Shown: positions 9,729-18,981 of the stretch, piece after piece
How the letters are laid out: every line of letters begins with the position of its first letter
Numbering within the stretch: the stretch's first letter is position 1
Translations under genes and position numbers: made by a program
Source: Pseudomonas helvetica
GTDB taxonomy: Bacteria; Pseudomonadota; Gammaproteobacteria; Pseudomonadales; Pseudomonadaceae
DNA length: 64,000 nucleotides
NCBI RefSeq assembly: GCF_039908645.1
Contig: NZ_CP150917.1
Coordinates: 2,119,501-2,183,500, forward strand
Direction: 5' to 3'
The notes under the pieces: model-generated
The model's input: the letters and a program-made list of their open reading frames with translations, nothing else
Databases searched by the model: none
What the model was told of the DNA's origin: nothing

Positions 9729-12104
9729 TTGGTAGAGTACGTAGTTTCCCTCGATAAGCTCGGCGTCCAGGATGTAGAGCATGTGGGGGGCAAGAACGCA
9801 TCCCTGGGCGAGATGATCAGTAATCTTGCAGGTGCCGGTGTATCGGTCCCGGGTGGCTTCGCCACGACGGCTCAGGCTTATCGTGATTTTCTCGAATTAA
9901 GTGGTTTGAACGACCAGATCCACGCAGCCCTCGACGCGCTGGACGTCGACGACGTGAACGCCCTGGCGAAAACCGGTGCGCAAATCCGTCAATGGATCAT
10001 GGAAGCCGAGTTCCCGGAGAAGCTCAACGCCGAAATCCGCACCGCGTTCGCCACGCTGTCGGCCGGTAACCCGGACATGGCCGTGGCCGTGCGCTCTTCG
10101 GCAACGGCCGAAGACTTGCCGGACGCTTCCTTCGCCGGTCAGCAGGAAACCTTCCTGAACATCCGCGGCGTCGAAAACGTCATTCGCGCTGCCAAGGAAG
10201 TATTTGCTTCCCTGTTCAACGACCGTGCCATTTCCTACCGCGTACACCAGGGCTTCGACCATAAGCTGGTTGCCCTGTCGGCCGGCGTACAGCGCATGGT
10301 CCGTTCGGAAACCGGTACTGCCGGCGTAATGTTCACCCTCGATACCGAATCCGGCTTCCGTGACGTAGTGTTTATCACCGGCGCCTACGGCCTGGGCGAA
10401 ACCGTCGTACAAGGCGCGGTGAACCCGGATGAGTTCTACGTCCACAAAGGCACGCTGGCAGCCGGGCGTCCAGCGATCCTGCGCCGTAACCTGGGCAGCA
10501 AAGCCATCAAGATGATCTACGGCGACGAAGCCAAGGCTGGTCGTTCGGTCAAGACGGTCGATGTCGACAAGGCCGAGCGCGCACGTTTCTGCCTGACCGA
10601 TGCTGAAGTCAGTGAACTGGCCAAGCAGGCGATGATCATCGAGAAGCACTACAAGTGCCCGATGGACATCGAATGGGCCAAAGACGGTGACGACGGCAAG
10701 CTGTACATCGTTCAGGCTCGCCCTGAAACCGTGAAAAGCCGTACCCACGCCAACGTCATGGAACGTTACCTGCTGAAAGAAACCGGCACCGTGCTGGTGG
10801 AAGGTCGCGCCATCGGCCAGCGCATCGGCGCCGGTAAAGTGCGCATCATCAAAGACGTTTCCGAGATGGACAAAGTCCAGCCGGGCGACGTTCTGGTTTC
10901 CGACATGACCGACCCGGATTGGGAACCGGTCATGAAGCGCGCCAGCGCCATCGTCACCAATCGTGGCGGCCGTACCTGCCACGCGGCGATTATTGCGCGT
11001 GAGCTGGGGATCCCGGCCGTCGTGGGTTGCGGTAACGCCACCGAACTGTTGAAAGACGGCCAGGGCGTGACCGTTTCCTGCGCTGAAGGCGACACCGGCT
11101 TCATCTTCGAAGGCGAGCTGGGCTTCGACATCAAGAAAAACTCCGTCGACGCCATGCCGGAACTGCCGTTCAAAATCATGATGAACGTCGGTAACCCGGA
11201 TCGCGCCTTCGATTTCGCGCAGTTGCCGAACGCCGGTGTGGGCCTGGCCCGTCTGGAGTTCATCATCAACCGCATGATCGGCGTGCACCCTAAAGCACTG
11301 CTGAACTACGACGGCCTGCCGTTGGAAATCAAGGAAAGCGTCGACAAGCGCATTGCCGGATACAACGATCCGGTCGGCTTCTACGTCGAGAAACTGGTCG
11401 AGGGCATCAGCACTCTGGCTGCCGCGTTCTGGCCGAAAAAGGTCATCGTGCGTCTGTCGGACTTCAAGTCCAACGAATACGCCAACCTGATCGGCGGCAA
11501 GCTCTACGAGCCGGAAGAAGAAAACCCGATGCTGGGCTTCCGTGGCGCTTCGCGTTACATCAGCGAGTCGTTCCGTGACTGCTTCGAACTCGAATGCCGT
11601 GCGCTGAAGCGCGTGCGCAACGAGATGGGCCTGACCAACGTCGAAATCATGGTGCCGTTCGTCCGTACCCTGGGCGAAGCCAGCCAGGTTGTGGAGCTGT
11701 TGGCCGAAAACGGCCTGGCCCGTGGCGAAAACGGTCTGCGCGTCATCATGATGTGCGAACTGCCGTCCAACGCGATCCTTGCTGAAGAGTTCCTCGAGTT
11801 CTTCGACGGTTTCTCCATCGGCTCCAACGACCTGACCCAGCTGACCCTGGGCCTGGACCGCGACTCCGGGATCATCGCGCATCTGTTCGACGAGCGTAAT
11901 CCAGCGGTCAAGAAGCTGCTGTCCAACGCGATTCAGGCCTGTAACAAGGCCGGCAAATACATCGGTATTTGCGGCCAGGGCCCTTCCGACCACCCAGACC
12001 TGGCCAAGTGGCTGATGGAACAGGGTATCGAAAGCGTTTCGTTGAACCCCGATTCCGTACTGGAAACCTGGTTCTTCCTGGCTGAAGGTCAGGCTGAGGT
12101 CTGA
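9729..12104 (+). CDS. ppsA: Phosphoenolpyruvate synthase
   Basis: 791 aa, normal length. Converts pyruvate, ATP and water to PEP, AMP and phosphate for gluconeogenesis. Domain order: N-terminal ATP-binding domain (1 to about 340, '[20 protein letters not shown]'), phosphohistidine domain with catalytic His418 in '[15 protein letters not shown]', and C-terminal PEP/pyruvate TIM barrel with 'CGQGPSDHP'. Translation starts at TTG after GGAGAG; no ATG with a good site lies nearby. Growth on propionate, handled by the operon just upstream, yields pyruvate and so would need this enzyme. Confidence 0.97.
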   Translation: MVEYVVSLDKLGVQDVEHVGGKNASLGEMISNLAGAGVSVPGGFATTAQAYRDFLELSGLNDQIHAALDALDVDDVNALAKTGAQIRQWIMEAEFPEKLNAEIRTAFATLSAGNPDMAVAVRSSATAEDLPDASFAGQQETFLNIRGVENVIRAAKEVFASLFNDRAISYRVHQGFDHKLVALSAGVQRMVRSETGTAGVMFTLDTESGFRDVVFITGAYGLGETVVQGAVNPDEFYVHKGTLAAGRPAILRRNLGSKAIKMIYGDEAKAGRSVKTVDVDKAERARFCLTDAEVSELAKQAMIIEKHYKCPMDIEWAKDGDDGKLYIVQARPETVKSRTHANVMERYLLKETGTVLVEGRAIGQRIGAGKVRIIKDVSEMDKVQPGDVLVSDMTDPDWEPVMKRASAIVTNRGGRTCHAAIIARELGIPAVVGCGNATELLKDGQGVTVSCAEGDTGFIFEGELGFDIKKNSVDAMPELPFKIMMNVGNPDRAFDFAQLPNAGVGLARLEFIINRMIGVHPKALLNYDGLPLEIKESVDKRIAGYNDPVGFYVEKLVEGISTLAAAFWPKKVIVRLSDFKSNEYANLIGGKLYEPEEENPMLGFRGASRYISESFRDCFELECRALKRVRNEMGLTNVEIMVPFVRTLGEASQVVELLAENGLARGENGLRVIMMCELPSNAILAEEFLEFFDGFSIGSNDLTQLTLGLDRDSGIIAHLFDERNPAVKKLLSNAIQACNKAGKYIGICGQGPSDHPDLAKWLMEQGIESVSLNPDSVLETWFFLAEGQAEV

Positions 12105-12160
12105 TCCGTGAATGAAGCCCGGGTCGGCTACACTGCTGACACGGGCTTTAAGATTCAAGT

Positions 12161-12193
12161 AGGGCGGGCTCCGGTGGACGCCGCCCTTTTTTG
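12161..12193 (+). terminator. Rho-independent terminator of ppsA
   Basis: Stem AGGGCGG / CCGCCCT with an intervening loop, followed by a run of six T. It lies 57 bases after the ppsA stop and just before the hydrolase gene. Confidence 0.85.
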
Positions 12194-12205
12194 TGCAAGA
12201 GCATT

Positions 12206-13195
12206 ATGCAAAGCAGCAGCAACCTGTTTCCTGTCGCCTTGATCAGCGCCGAGCGTCGCGGCGATCTGAGCGAGGACGTCTATCGTTTGAAACCCGGCAA
12301 CAGCCCGGACGGCACCGTAGAACTGGCGGTTACCCGCCTGGGTATGGCCGATGAGCCCGCCGTGCGTGGCGTTCCGGTGATTTTGCTGCATGGCAGCTTT
12401 TCCAATCGGCGTTTCTGGTTTTCCCCCAAAGGCCTTGGTCTGGGCGCCTATCTGGCGCGTGCCGGCTTTGATGTGTGGATACCGGAAATGCGCGGTCACG
12501 GCTTGTCCCAGCGCAACCAGAACTATCGAAAGAACCGCGTTGCCGACTATGCCCGTTACGATCTGCCGGCGATTGCTGCGTTCGTTCGTGAGCAAAGCGC
12601 TCAGGTTCCGCACTGGATTGGTCATTCACTGGGCGGCATCACTCTGGCGGCAGCGCTGGGTGGTCAGTACCTGGGTGAGCCTGCCGTGGCCTCTGCGGCA
12701 TTTTTTGGTACGCAGGTCAGTCGCACCTATTGGCCGTTGAAAATTCCCCCGGTGGAGTGGAGCGGGCGGTTCATCCTGAAGCGTTTCGCGCAAATTTCGG
12801 GCTCTCGCCTCAAGCGTGGTCCGGAGGACGAGCCGATAGGCCTGGCCCTGGAGGGCATGCGCTGGTATGGCCTGTTCGGACGCTTTGGCGATGCCGAGAA
12901 AGACTGGTGGGCCGGGCTGGCGGAGGTTCAGGTGCCGGTCCTGGGCGTCAGCGCGACCAGCGATCATCAGGACCCGGATTGGGCGTGCCGCAAGCTGTTC
13001 GATCAGATCGGTTCCGAGCACAAGCAGTTCGTCTGCCTGGGGCGCGAGCAGGGTTTTTCGGATAATTTCGGGCATGTTGAAATGCTTGTCAGCAAAGCTG
13101 CTCAGGCCGAAGTCTGGCCGTTGGTGCAGCGCTGGCTGACAGATCCGCAGGCGCCGTTGTTGGCTGACAAGCCGAGTTTGGCGACAGCAGTCTGA
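12206..13195 (+). CDS. Alpha/beta-fold hydrolase
   Basis: 329 aa. Alpha/beta hydrolase with oxyanion-hole region 'ILLHGSFSNRRFW', the nucleophile elbow 'WIGHSLGGIT' (Ser nucleophile) and a C-terminal catalytic His in 'FGHVEMLV'. No signal peptide is evident, so it is probably cytoplasmic or weakly membrane-associated. The ATG at 12206 is preferred over the upstream GTG at 12191, which lies in the terminator tail. A hydrolase/esterase gene also follows ppsA in P. aeruginosa (from memory). The substrate is unknown; a lipid or ester substrate is possible. Confidence 0.8.
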   Translation: MQSSSNLFPVALISAERRGDLSEDVYRLKPGNSPDGTVELAVTRLGMADEPAVRGVPVILLHGSFSNRRFWFSPKGLGLGAYLARAGFDVWIPEMRGHGLSQRNQNYRKNRVADYARYDLPAIAAFVREQSAQVPHWIGHSLGGITLAAALGGQYLGEPAVASAAFFGTQVSRTYWPLKIPPVEWSGRFILKRFAQISGSRLKRGPEDEPIGLALEGMRWYGLFGRFGDAEKDWWAGLAEVQVPVLGVSATSDHQDPDWACRKLFDQIGSEHKQFVCLGREQGFSDNFGHVEMLVSKAAQAEVWPLVQRWLTDPQAPLLADKPSLATAV

Positions 13196-13295
13196 GTACG
13201 AATGCTCTGACAAGAGCGTTTCACTCCGATCAGCGAACGGCTAAGATATGACGCATTGAGCTGTTCTGGTCACAAACGGTTGTTGAGTCGACCTT

Positions 13296-13595
13296 ATGTT
13301 CGTACCACTTGAGCGTCTGATCAATCTGAATGAAGGTTATCGGCGGACGTTCCAGGTTGAAGGGCGTAGCCTGCTGCTGTTGGTGCTGGATAATCAGCCG
13401 TTGTTGCTGATAGACAGCTGCCCGCACCAAGGCTCGCCGCTCGGCAGCGCGACATTGTCGGGAAATATCCTGCGTTGTCAGCGCCACGGTATCGAGTTTC
13501 AGTTGCCCAGCGGCGTGCCGGTACAGGCACAGTGCCCTGGCTTGAGTATGCTGAAGGTGGCTTACAAGGGTGATCGCGTCGGGATCGATGTTTAA
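13296..13595 (+). CDS. Small Rieske [2Fe-2S] protein
   Basis: 99 aa. One Rieske domain with both ligand pairs: Cys-x-His in 'CPHQGSPLG' and Cys-x2-His in 'CQRHGIEF'. It has no transmembrane segment or signal peptide, so it is a soluble ferredoxin-type electron carrier or a regulatory Fe/S protein. No oxygenase or reductase partner gene is adjacent. It lies between the hydrolase and rraA, and its partner cannot be told from this sequence. Confidence 0.85.
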   Translation: MFVPLERLINLNEGYRRTFQVEGRSLLLLVLDNQPLLLIDSCPHQGSPLGSATLSGNILRCQRHGIEFQLPSGVPVQAQCPGLSMLKVAYKGDRVGIDV

Positions 13596-13679
13596 CCGTG
13601 GCGAATACACGTTCAATACCGTAACCCCTGCGATTTTCGACAGCCCACGATCTGTTCTTTCTCTTACAGGAGTTTCTCG

Positions 13680-14171
13680 ATGAACCATTACCTTACTCCC
13701 GACCTGTGTGATGCCTACCCGGAACTGGTGCAGGTGCTTGAGCCGATGTTCAGCAATTTTGGTGGCCGTGACTCCTTTGGCGGCGAAATCGTTACCATCA
13801 AGTGCTTCGAAGACAACTCGCTGGTCAAGGAGCAGGTCGAGCACAAAGGGAATGGCAAGGTGCTGGTGGTTGATGGCGGTGGTTCGCTGCGCCGCGCATT
13901 GCTGGGCGACATGATCGCCGAGAAAGCCGTGAAAAACGGCTGGGAAGGGCTGGTTATCTACGGCTGCATCCGTGATGTCGACGTTATCGCGCAAACCGAC
14001 CTGGGCGTGCAGGCGCTGGCCAGTCACCCGATGAAAACCGACAGGCGTGGCGTTGGTGAACTGAACATTGCGGTAACCTTCGCCGGCGTGACTTTCCGTC
14101 CGGGTGAATACATTTACGCGGACAATAACGGCGTGATCGTCTCGCCCAGTCCGCTGAAGATGCCAGAATAA
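13680..14171 (+). CDS. rraA: RraA-family protein (regulator of RNase E activity)
   Basis: 163 aa, the usual length. RraA fold with '[15 protein letters not shown]' and '[15 protein letters not shown]', which is characteristic of the family. In E. coli RraA binds RNase E and inhibits its endonuclease activity; several homologues also act as 4-hydroxy-4-methyl-2-oxoglutarate/oxaloacetate aldolases, so the biochemical role in Pseudomonas may differ. Preceded by AGGAG. It sits directly upstream of cmaX, 26 bases away, perhaps co-transcribed. Confidence 0.9.
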   Translation: MNHYLTPDLCDAYPELVQVLEPMFSNFGGRDSFGGEIVTIKCFEDNSLVKEQVEHKGNGKVLVVDGGGSLRRALLGDMIAEKAVKNGWEGLVIYGCIRDVDVIAQTDLGVQALASHPMKTDRRGVGELNIAVTFAGVTFRPGEYIYADNNGVIVSPSPLKMPE

Positions 14172-14197
14172 ACAGCCGATTCAAGCCAGGGGTGAGG

Positions 14198-15193
14198 ATG
14201 TTCGAGGAAGAAAACGCGCAGTGGGGGCTGGTGCATGCCCTGGTGCTGGATGGTAAAGGTGGTGCGCGTTGGCTTGCCCGGACTGAACTGGATGACCTGC
14301 AACTGCAACCTCATGAAAGCCTTTGGCTGCATTGGGACCGTAGTCACCCGCAAACTCAGACCTGGTTGCGTAAATCCAGCGGTCTGAGTGAGTTCAGCTG
14401 TGACCTGCTCCTCGAAGAGAACACCCGGCCGCGCCTGTTGGCGCTGCCGGACTCCGAGTTGTTGCTGTTTCTGCGCGGAATCAACCTCAACCCGGGTGCC
14501 GAGCCTGAAGACATGGTGTCGGTGCGGATCTTCGCCTCTGCTCAGCGGGTCATTTCCCTGCGTTTACGCCCGTTGCGCGCCACCGATGAGTTGCTGGTGC
14601 AACTGACTGAGGGCAAGGGGCCGAAAACCACCTCCGAACTGGTCCTTTATATGGCTCAGTACCTCACCCATAAAGTGCAGGATCTGGTCAGCGATCTCTC
14701 CGAAATCGTCGATGACGAAGAAGAAAAGCTGGATGCCGACGAACGGTATACTCCGGAGCATGGCGCCATTGTGCAGATCCGTCGGCGAGCGGCCGGACTG
14801 AAGCGCTTCCTTGCTCCGCAGCGGGATATCTTCGGCCAACTGACGCGGATAAAACTGCCATGGTTTGTCGACGATGACGGCGACTACTGGAACGAATTGA
14901 ACAACAGCCTGACGCGTTACCTGGAAGAGCTGGAATTGACCCGGGAGCGCGTGGGGCTGGTGCTTGAGACTGAAGACCGGCGTTTGAACGTGCACATGAA
15001 TCGCATCATGTACCGCTTCGGGATCATCACCGGGATCTTTTTACCGATGAGTTTTCTGACCGGTTTGCTCGGGATAAACGTCGGCGGAATTCCTTTTTCC
15101 GGGAACCCTTATGGCTTCGTGATTGCCTGCCTGATGATGGTGACAGTAGGGGTGGGGCAGTGGTGGTTGTTCCGGCGTTTGCGCTGGGTATGA
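14198..15193 (+). CDS. cmaX: CorA/ZntB-family divalent-metal transporter CmaX
   Basis: 331 aa. Long N-terminal cytoplasmic domain with coiled-coil-prone helices, then two C-terminal transmembrane helices (about 270-325). The pore signature after the first helix reads GIN ('LLGINVGGIPF') in place of the GMN of classic CorA, as in ZntB-like members. The start is the ATG at 14198 after GGGGTGAGG; a GTG two codons upstream is possible. In P. aeruginosa the same order cmaX-crfX-cmpX-sigX-oprF is known as an envelope-linked cluster partly controlled by SigX. Confidence 0.88.
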   Translation: MFEEENAQWGLVHALVLDGKGGARWLARTELDDLQLQPHESLWLHWDRSHPQTQTWLRKSSGLSEFSCDLLLEENTRPRLLALPDSELLLFLRGINLNPGAEPEDMVSVRIFASAQRVISLRLRPLRATDELLVQLTEGKGPKTTSELVLYMAQYLTHKVQDLVSDLSEIVDDEEEKLDADERYTPEHGAIVQIRRRAAGLKRFLAPQRDIFGQLTRIKLPWFVDDDGDYWNELNNSLTRYLEELELTRERVGLVLETEDRRLNVHMNRIMYRFGIITGIFLPMSFLTGLLGINVGGIPFSGNPYGFVIACLMMVTVGVGQWWLFRRLRWV

Positions 15194-15256
15194 GGGAGAA
15201 CCATGTGACCCGAAGAATTTTGATCGCGTCTTTCACAGATATCACGAGAGGTGCGT

Positions 15257-15502
15257 ATGCACGATCCGTTTGAACAGTCCTTGCGCGACATGCTCAAGGC
15301 ATCACCGTCCACCCGTGACGACGATGCCTGTCTGGGGCGTGTGCTGAAAACCGCCAACCGCCAGGTTGGTGCCGGTGATCTGTTCAGTCTGCTGGGCCGC
15401 TGGCTGCCCGCGCTGATGATCGCCCTGAATAACGGATCGGCCCATGTCATGCCGGTTTCCCGTCATAAACCTGCTGCCCGCACTGCTGATAAGGCTGATT
15501 GA
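15257..15502 (+). CDS. crfX: Small protein CrfX
   Basis: 81 aa hypothetical protein. It begins 'MHDPFEQSLRDMLKASPS', has a mid-protein hydrophobic stretch 'LFSLLGRWLPALMIAL' (about residues 42-57) and a basic tail. It is recognised by its fixed position between cmaX and cmpX and its size; its function is unknown. AGAGGTG precedes the ATG. The stop lies 2 bases before the cmpX start, so the two are probably translationally coupled. Confidence 0.8.
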   Translation: MHDPFEQSLRDMLKASPSTRDDDACLGRVLKTANRQVGAGDLFSLLGRWLPALMIALNNGSAHVMPVSRHKPAARTADKAD

Positions 15503-15504
15503 AT

Positions 15505-16329
15505 ATGGAACTTGATCTCTGGACTCAGAGCCTCGTCACGGCAATGACCGCGTTGTGGACCAAGGTAGCGAACTTCATTCCGAACCTGTTCGGCGCACTG
15601 GTAGTGCTTCTGCTGGGGTTTGTCGTGGCCAAGCTGCTCGACACCCTGCTCTCGAAATTGCTTGCAAAACTGGGCCTGGATCGCTTGATGGGCGGTACCG
15701 GCTTGACCAAGCTGCTGTCCCGCGCAGGGCTGCGGGTGCCGATTTCTACGCTGATCGGCAAGATCGTTTATTGGTTCGTTTTGCTGATTTTTCTGGTTTC
15801 TGCTGCAGAATCCCTTGGCTTGGAGCGAGTTTCGGCTACGCTCGACATGCTGGCACTGTATTTACCGAAAGTATTTGGTGCCGCGCTGGTGTTGCTGGTG
15901 GGCGTATTGCTCGCTCAATTGGCCAACGGGCTGGTGCGTGGCGCCGCAGAAGGCGTAGGGCTGGATTACGCATCGGGCCTTGGACGTATCGCTCAGGGCC
16001 TGGTGATCATCATCAGTATTTCGGTTGCGATCAGTCAGCTTGAGGTCAAAACAGACCTGCTGAACCATGTGATCGTGATTGTCTTGATTACCGTTGGTCT
16101 GGCAGTTGCCTTGGCCATGGGGTTGGGAAGCCGGGATATCGCCGGTCAGATTCTTGCTGGAATCTATGTGCGTGAGTTGTATCAGGTTGGGCAACAAGTG
16201 CGTGTTGGTGAGGTCGAAGGTCAGATCGAAGAGATCGGCACGGTTAAAACTACATTGCTGACCGATGAGGGTGAGCTAGTCTCACTTTCCAATCGGATCC
16301 TCCTGGAACAGCATGTTAGTAGCCGCTAA
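15505..16329 (+). CDS. cmpX: MscS-family mechanosensitive channel CmpX
   Basis: 274 aa membrane protein with about four or five N-terminal hydrophobic segments (20-45, 85-105, 120-150, 165-200) and a short MscS-like beta domain ('IAGQILAGIYVRELYQVGQQVRVGEVEGQIEEIG'; key parts GQILAGIYV and GEVEGQIEEI). The family acts in the inner membrane as a small mechanosensitive or ion channel. In P. aeruginosa, cmpX mutation changes SigX activity and membrane properties, which fits its place directly before sigX (from memory). Confidence 0.87.
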   Translation: MELDLWTQSLVTAMTALWTKVANFIPNLFGALVVLLLGFVVAKLLDTLLSKLLAKLGLDRLMGGTGLTKLLSRAGLRVPISTLIGKIVYWFVLLIFLVSAAESLGLERVSATLDMLALYLPKVFGAALVLLVGVLLAQLANGLVRGAAEGVGLDYASGLGRIAQGLVIIISISVAISQLEVKTDLLNHVIVIVLITVGLAVALAMGLGSRDIAGQILAGIYVRELYQVGQQVRVGEVEGQIEEIGTVKTTLLTDEGELVSLSNRILLEQHVSSR

Positions 16330-16419
16330 CCCGGCAAACCCTGCTAATGTATGCCGCCGCAAAATGCCCGATACGATGGGCTGCGGCGGACATTGACCTG
16401 ACTGTCGGCCCGACTTGTT

Positions 16420-17010
16420 TTGAATAAAGCCCAATCGCTATCCATGCGCTACGACCCCCGCGAGCTCTCTGATGAGGAGTTGGTCGCGCGCTCGCACACG
16501 GAGCTGTTTCACGTGACGCGCGCCTACGAAGAGCTGATGCGGCGTTATCAGAGAACATTATTTAACGTTTGTGCACGGTATCTTGGGAACGATCGTGATG
16601 CAGATGATGTCTGTCAGGAAGTGATGTTGAAGGTGTTGTACGGTCTGAAGAACTTCGAGGGTAAATCGAAGTTCAAAACGTGGCTCTACAGCATCACGTA
16701 CAACGAATGCATCACTCAGTATCGGAAGGAACGGCGTAAGCGTCGCTTGATGGATGCTTTGAGTCTGGACCCCCTTGAGGAAGCGTCTGAAGAGAAGGCG
16801 CCGAAACCTGAGGAAAAGGGTGGACTTGATCGCTGGTTAGTGTATGTGAACCCGATTGACCGAGAAATTCTAGTGCTACGATTTGTCGCAGAGTTGGAGT
16901 TTCAGGAGATCGCGGACATCATGCACATGGGTTTGAGTGCAACGAAAATGCGGTACAAACGCGCTCTTGACAAATTGCGTGAGAAATTTGCGGGCATCGC
17001 TGAAACTTAG
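16420..17010 (+). CDS. sigX: ECF sigma factor SigX
   Basis: 196 aa ECF sigma factor. Region 2 (about 35-105) includes 'YLGNDRDADDVCQEVMLKV' and 'FKTWLYSITYNE'; region 4 (about 140-190) includes 'REILVLRFVAELEFQEIADI'. The family start is TTG at 16420 ('MNKAQSLSMRYD'). It has no good ribosome site, and an ATG eight codons later (16444) is the alternative. SigX directs oprF transcription and envelope and fatty-acid genes in Pseudomonas. No anti-sigma gene is adjacent, consistent with the known cluster, where CmpX or envelope state is thought to feed in. Confidence 0.95.
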   Translation: MNKAQSLSMRYDPRELSDEELVARSHTELFHVTRAYEELMRRYQRTLFNVCARYLGNDRDADDVCQEVMLKVLYGLKNFEGKSKFKTWLYSITYNECITQYRKERRKRRLMDALSLDPLEEASEEKAPKPEEKGGLDRWLVYVNPIDREILVLRFVAELEFQEIADIMHMGLSATKMRYKRALDKLREKFAGIAET

Positions 17011-17117
17011 TTCAGCGCAAATATTTCTTACGTGTAGGCAAGTTCTGATAGACTTGCCGCCGAGTTGTCCCCCGGTTTGCGGGACTGCTTTACAATCACC
17101 AGATGGGGATTTAACGG

Positions 17118-18092
17118 ATGAAACTGAAAAACACCTTGGGCTTGGCCATTGGTTCTCTTATTGCCGCTACTTCGTTCGGCGCTCTGGCACAAGGCCAAGG
17201 CGCGGTCGAAGGGGAAGCATTCTGGGGCAAAACCTGGAACCACAGCGTCGATTCCTACGAGAACGGCCGCACTCCTGGCGTCTCGATCGGCTACTTCCTG
17301 ACCGATGACGTGTCTGTGAACGCGACCTATCGCAAAGACGAATACACCCGTTCGGACACCGATACTGGCAACCAGCGGATCAAAGGCGATCACTTCGGTC
17401 TGAAATCCCAGTACCACTTCGGTACCGTAGGCGACGCTATCCGTCCTTACGTTGAAGGCGGTGTATCCCACGGCAGCATGACCAACGTCGCTGCTGACGG
17501 TCACACTGGTCGTGACAAGTCCACCTACCTGACCACTGGCGCTGGCGCCAAGTGGTACATGACCGACAACCTGTACGCTCGTGCTGGCGTTGAAGCCGAC
17601 TACAAGCTGGACAACGGTCGTTGGGACTACCAGGCTCTGATCGGCCTGGGTGTTAACTTCGGCGGCACTGGCGGCAAAGTTGCTCCAGCTCCAGTAGCTC
17701 CGGCACCGGCTCCAGAGCCAGTTGCAGAAGCTCCAGTTGCTGAAGTTGTTCGCGTTCAACTGGACGTGAAATTCGACTTCAACAAGGCTGTTGTTAAGCC
17801 AAACAGCTACGGCGACGTGAAGAACCTGGCTGACTTCATGAAGCAGTACCCGAACACCACCACCGTAGTTGAAGGTCACACCGACAACGTCGGTCCTGAC
17901 GCTTACAACCAGAAGCTGTCCCAGCGTCGTGCTGACGCTGTTAAGCAAGTTCTGGTCAAAGACGGCGTTGAAGCTAACCGCGTTCACTCGGTTGGTTATG
18001 GCAAGTCCCGCCCAATTGCTGACAACAGCACTGAAGCTGGCCGCGCTGCAAACCGTCGCGTAGAAGCGCAGGTTGAAGCTACCGCTAAGTAA
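17118..18092 (+). CDS. oprF: Major outer-membrane porin OprF (OmpA family)
   Basis: 324 aa. Signal peptide (1 to about 24, cleavage after 'SFGALA'), an eight-stranded N-terminal beta barrel to about residue 185, a Pro/Ala linker ('APAPVAPAPAPEPVAEAP') and a C-terminal OmpA peptidoglycan-binding domain ('VEGHTDNVGPDAYNQKLS'). It gives structural anchoring and non-specific diffusion. The protein contains no cysteine, unlike P. aeruginosa OprF, which has a disulphide loop (from memory). It follows sigX by 107 bases and ends with a strong terminator. Codon use is strongly biased to common codons, as expected for a very abundant protein. Confidence 0.97.
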   Translation: MKLKNTLGLAIGSLIAATSFGALAQGQGAVEGEAFWGKTWNHSVDSYENGRTPGVSIGYFLTDDVSVNATYRKDEYTRSDTDTGNQRIKGDHFGLKSQYHFGTVGDAIRPYVEGGVSHGSMTNVAADGHTGRDKSTYLTTGAGAKWYMTDNLYARAGVEADYKLDNGRWDYQALIGLGVNFGGTGGKVAPAPVAPAPAPEPVAEAPVAEVVRVQLDVKFDFNKAVVKPNSYGDVKNLADFMKQYPNTTTVVEGHTDNVGPDAYNQKLSQRRADAVKQVLVKDGVEANRVHSVGYGKSRPIADNSTEAGRAANRRVEAQVEATAK

Positions 18093-18109
18093 TTAGCCTG
18101 GTAGTTCGG

Positions 18110-18138
18110 AAAAGCCCGGCTTAGGCCGGGCTTTTCTT
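18110..18138 (+). terminator. oprF terminator
   Basis: Perfect 11-base stem AAAAGCCCGGC / GCCGGGCTTTT with a 3-base loop and trailing T-rich tract, 17 bases after the oprF stop. It may also work for the opposing cobA gene. Confidence 0.9.
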
Positions 18139-18197
18139 TGTCTGCGATTTAGCTTTTTGAAAGATCGTTCGAGCGCGGTCCGAGCCTTTGAGGGCAC

Positions 18198-18971
18198 TTA
18201 CGCCAGGTTAGCGTTCCAGAACTCTTCTCTAGAAGCTGTTGCAGGCTGCGATCTCTTGGCATTGTCACTGGCAGCCACCGCACCGATCACCAGGATCGCC
18301 GGGCTTTTCAGTTGGAAGCTGTGGGCGGCTTCCTGCATTGCCGTCAGGTTGCTCCGACATTCGCGCTGGTGAGGCAATGAAGCGTTTTCAATCATCGCCA
18401 CGGGCGTATCAGCCGCCATCCCACCGGCGAGCAATTGCTCGCCAATTGAGCTCAGTTTCGCTACGCCCATGTAAATCACCAGTGTCGTACCGCTTTGGGC
18501 CAAGGCTCGCCAGTTAAGCTCGCTGTCGTCCTGAGTGTGCGCGGTGACCAGGGTTACGCCGCGGGCAACGCCGCGCAGGGTCAGGGAAATATCGCATTGC
18601 GTTGCGCCGGCCAGGCCTGCGGTGATGCCATTGACCAACTCCACTTCAATCTCGCGCTCGCGCAGCCACTGCGCTTCTTCACCGCCACGCCCGAAAATGC
18701 ACGGATCGCCGCCCTTGAGCCGCACCACACACTTGCCTTGGCGGGCATAACGCAGCATCAAGCGATGAATGAATGCCTGCGGAGTAGAGCGACAGCCACC
18801 ACGTTTGCCGACCGCAATGATCCGTGCCTGCGGGCAATGCACCAGCACTGCGTCGTTGACCAGGTCATCGATCAGCACTACATCGGCTTCGTTCAGCGCC
18901 CGTACAGCTTTGAGGGTCAGCAATTCAGGGTCACCCGGACCTGCGCCTACCAACCAGACTTTTGCGCTCAT
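18198..18971 (-). CDS. cobA: Uroporphyrinogen-III C-methyltransferase
   Basis: 257 aa. SAM-dependent methyltransferase making precorrin-2, the branch point to siroheme and cobalamin. Signatures: 'VWLVGAGPGDPELLTLKA' at the N-terminus and 'RLKGGDPCIFGRGGEEA' around residues 83-99. It is a single-domain enzyme, not a CysG fusion. It is the last gene of nirB-nirD-nasC-cobA, 10 bases after nasC. It would supply siroheme precursor for NirB. Confidence 0.95.
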   Translation of the reverse strand: MSAKVWLVGAGPGDPELLTLKAVRALNEADVVLIDDLVNDAVLVHCPQARIIAVGKRGGCRSTPQAFIHRLMLRYARQGKCVVRLKGGDPCIFGRGGEEAQWLREREIEVELVNGITAGLAGATQCDISLTLRGVARGVTLVTAHTQDDSELNWRALAQSGTTLVIYMGVAKLSSIGEQLLAGGMAADTPVAMIENASLPHQRECRSNLTAMQEAAHSFQLKSPAILVIGAVAASDNAKRSQPATASREEFWNANLA

Positions 18972-18981
18972 GTTCTATTCC

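Noticed and set aside
9897..12158. 753-codon open frame antisense to ppsA
   Set aside because: Same cause; repetitive His/Val/Asp/Gly-rich translation with no domains.
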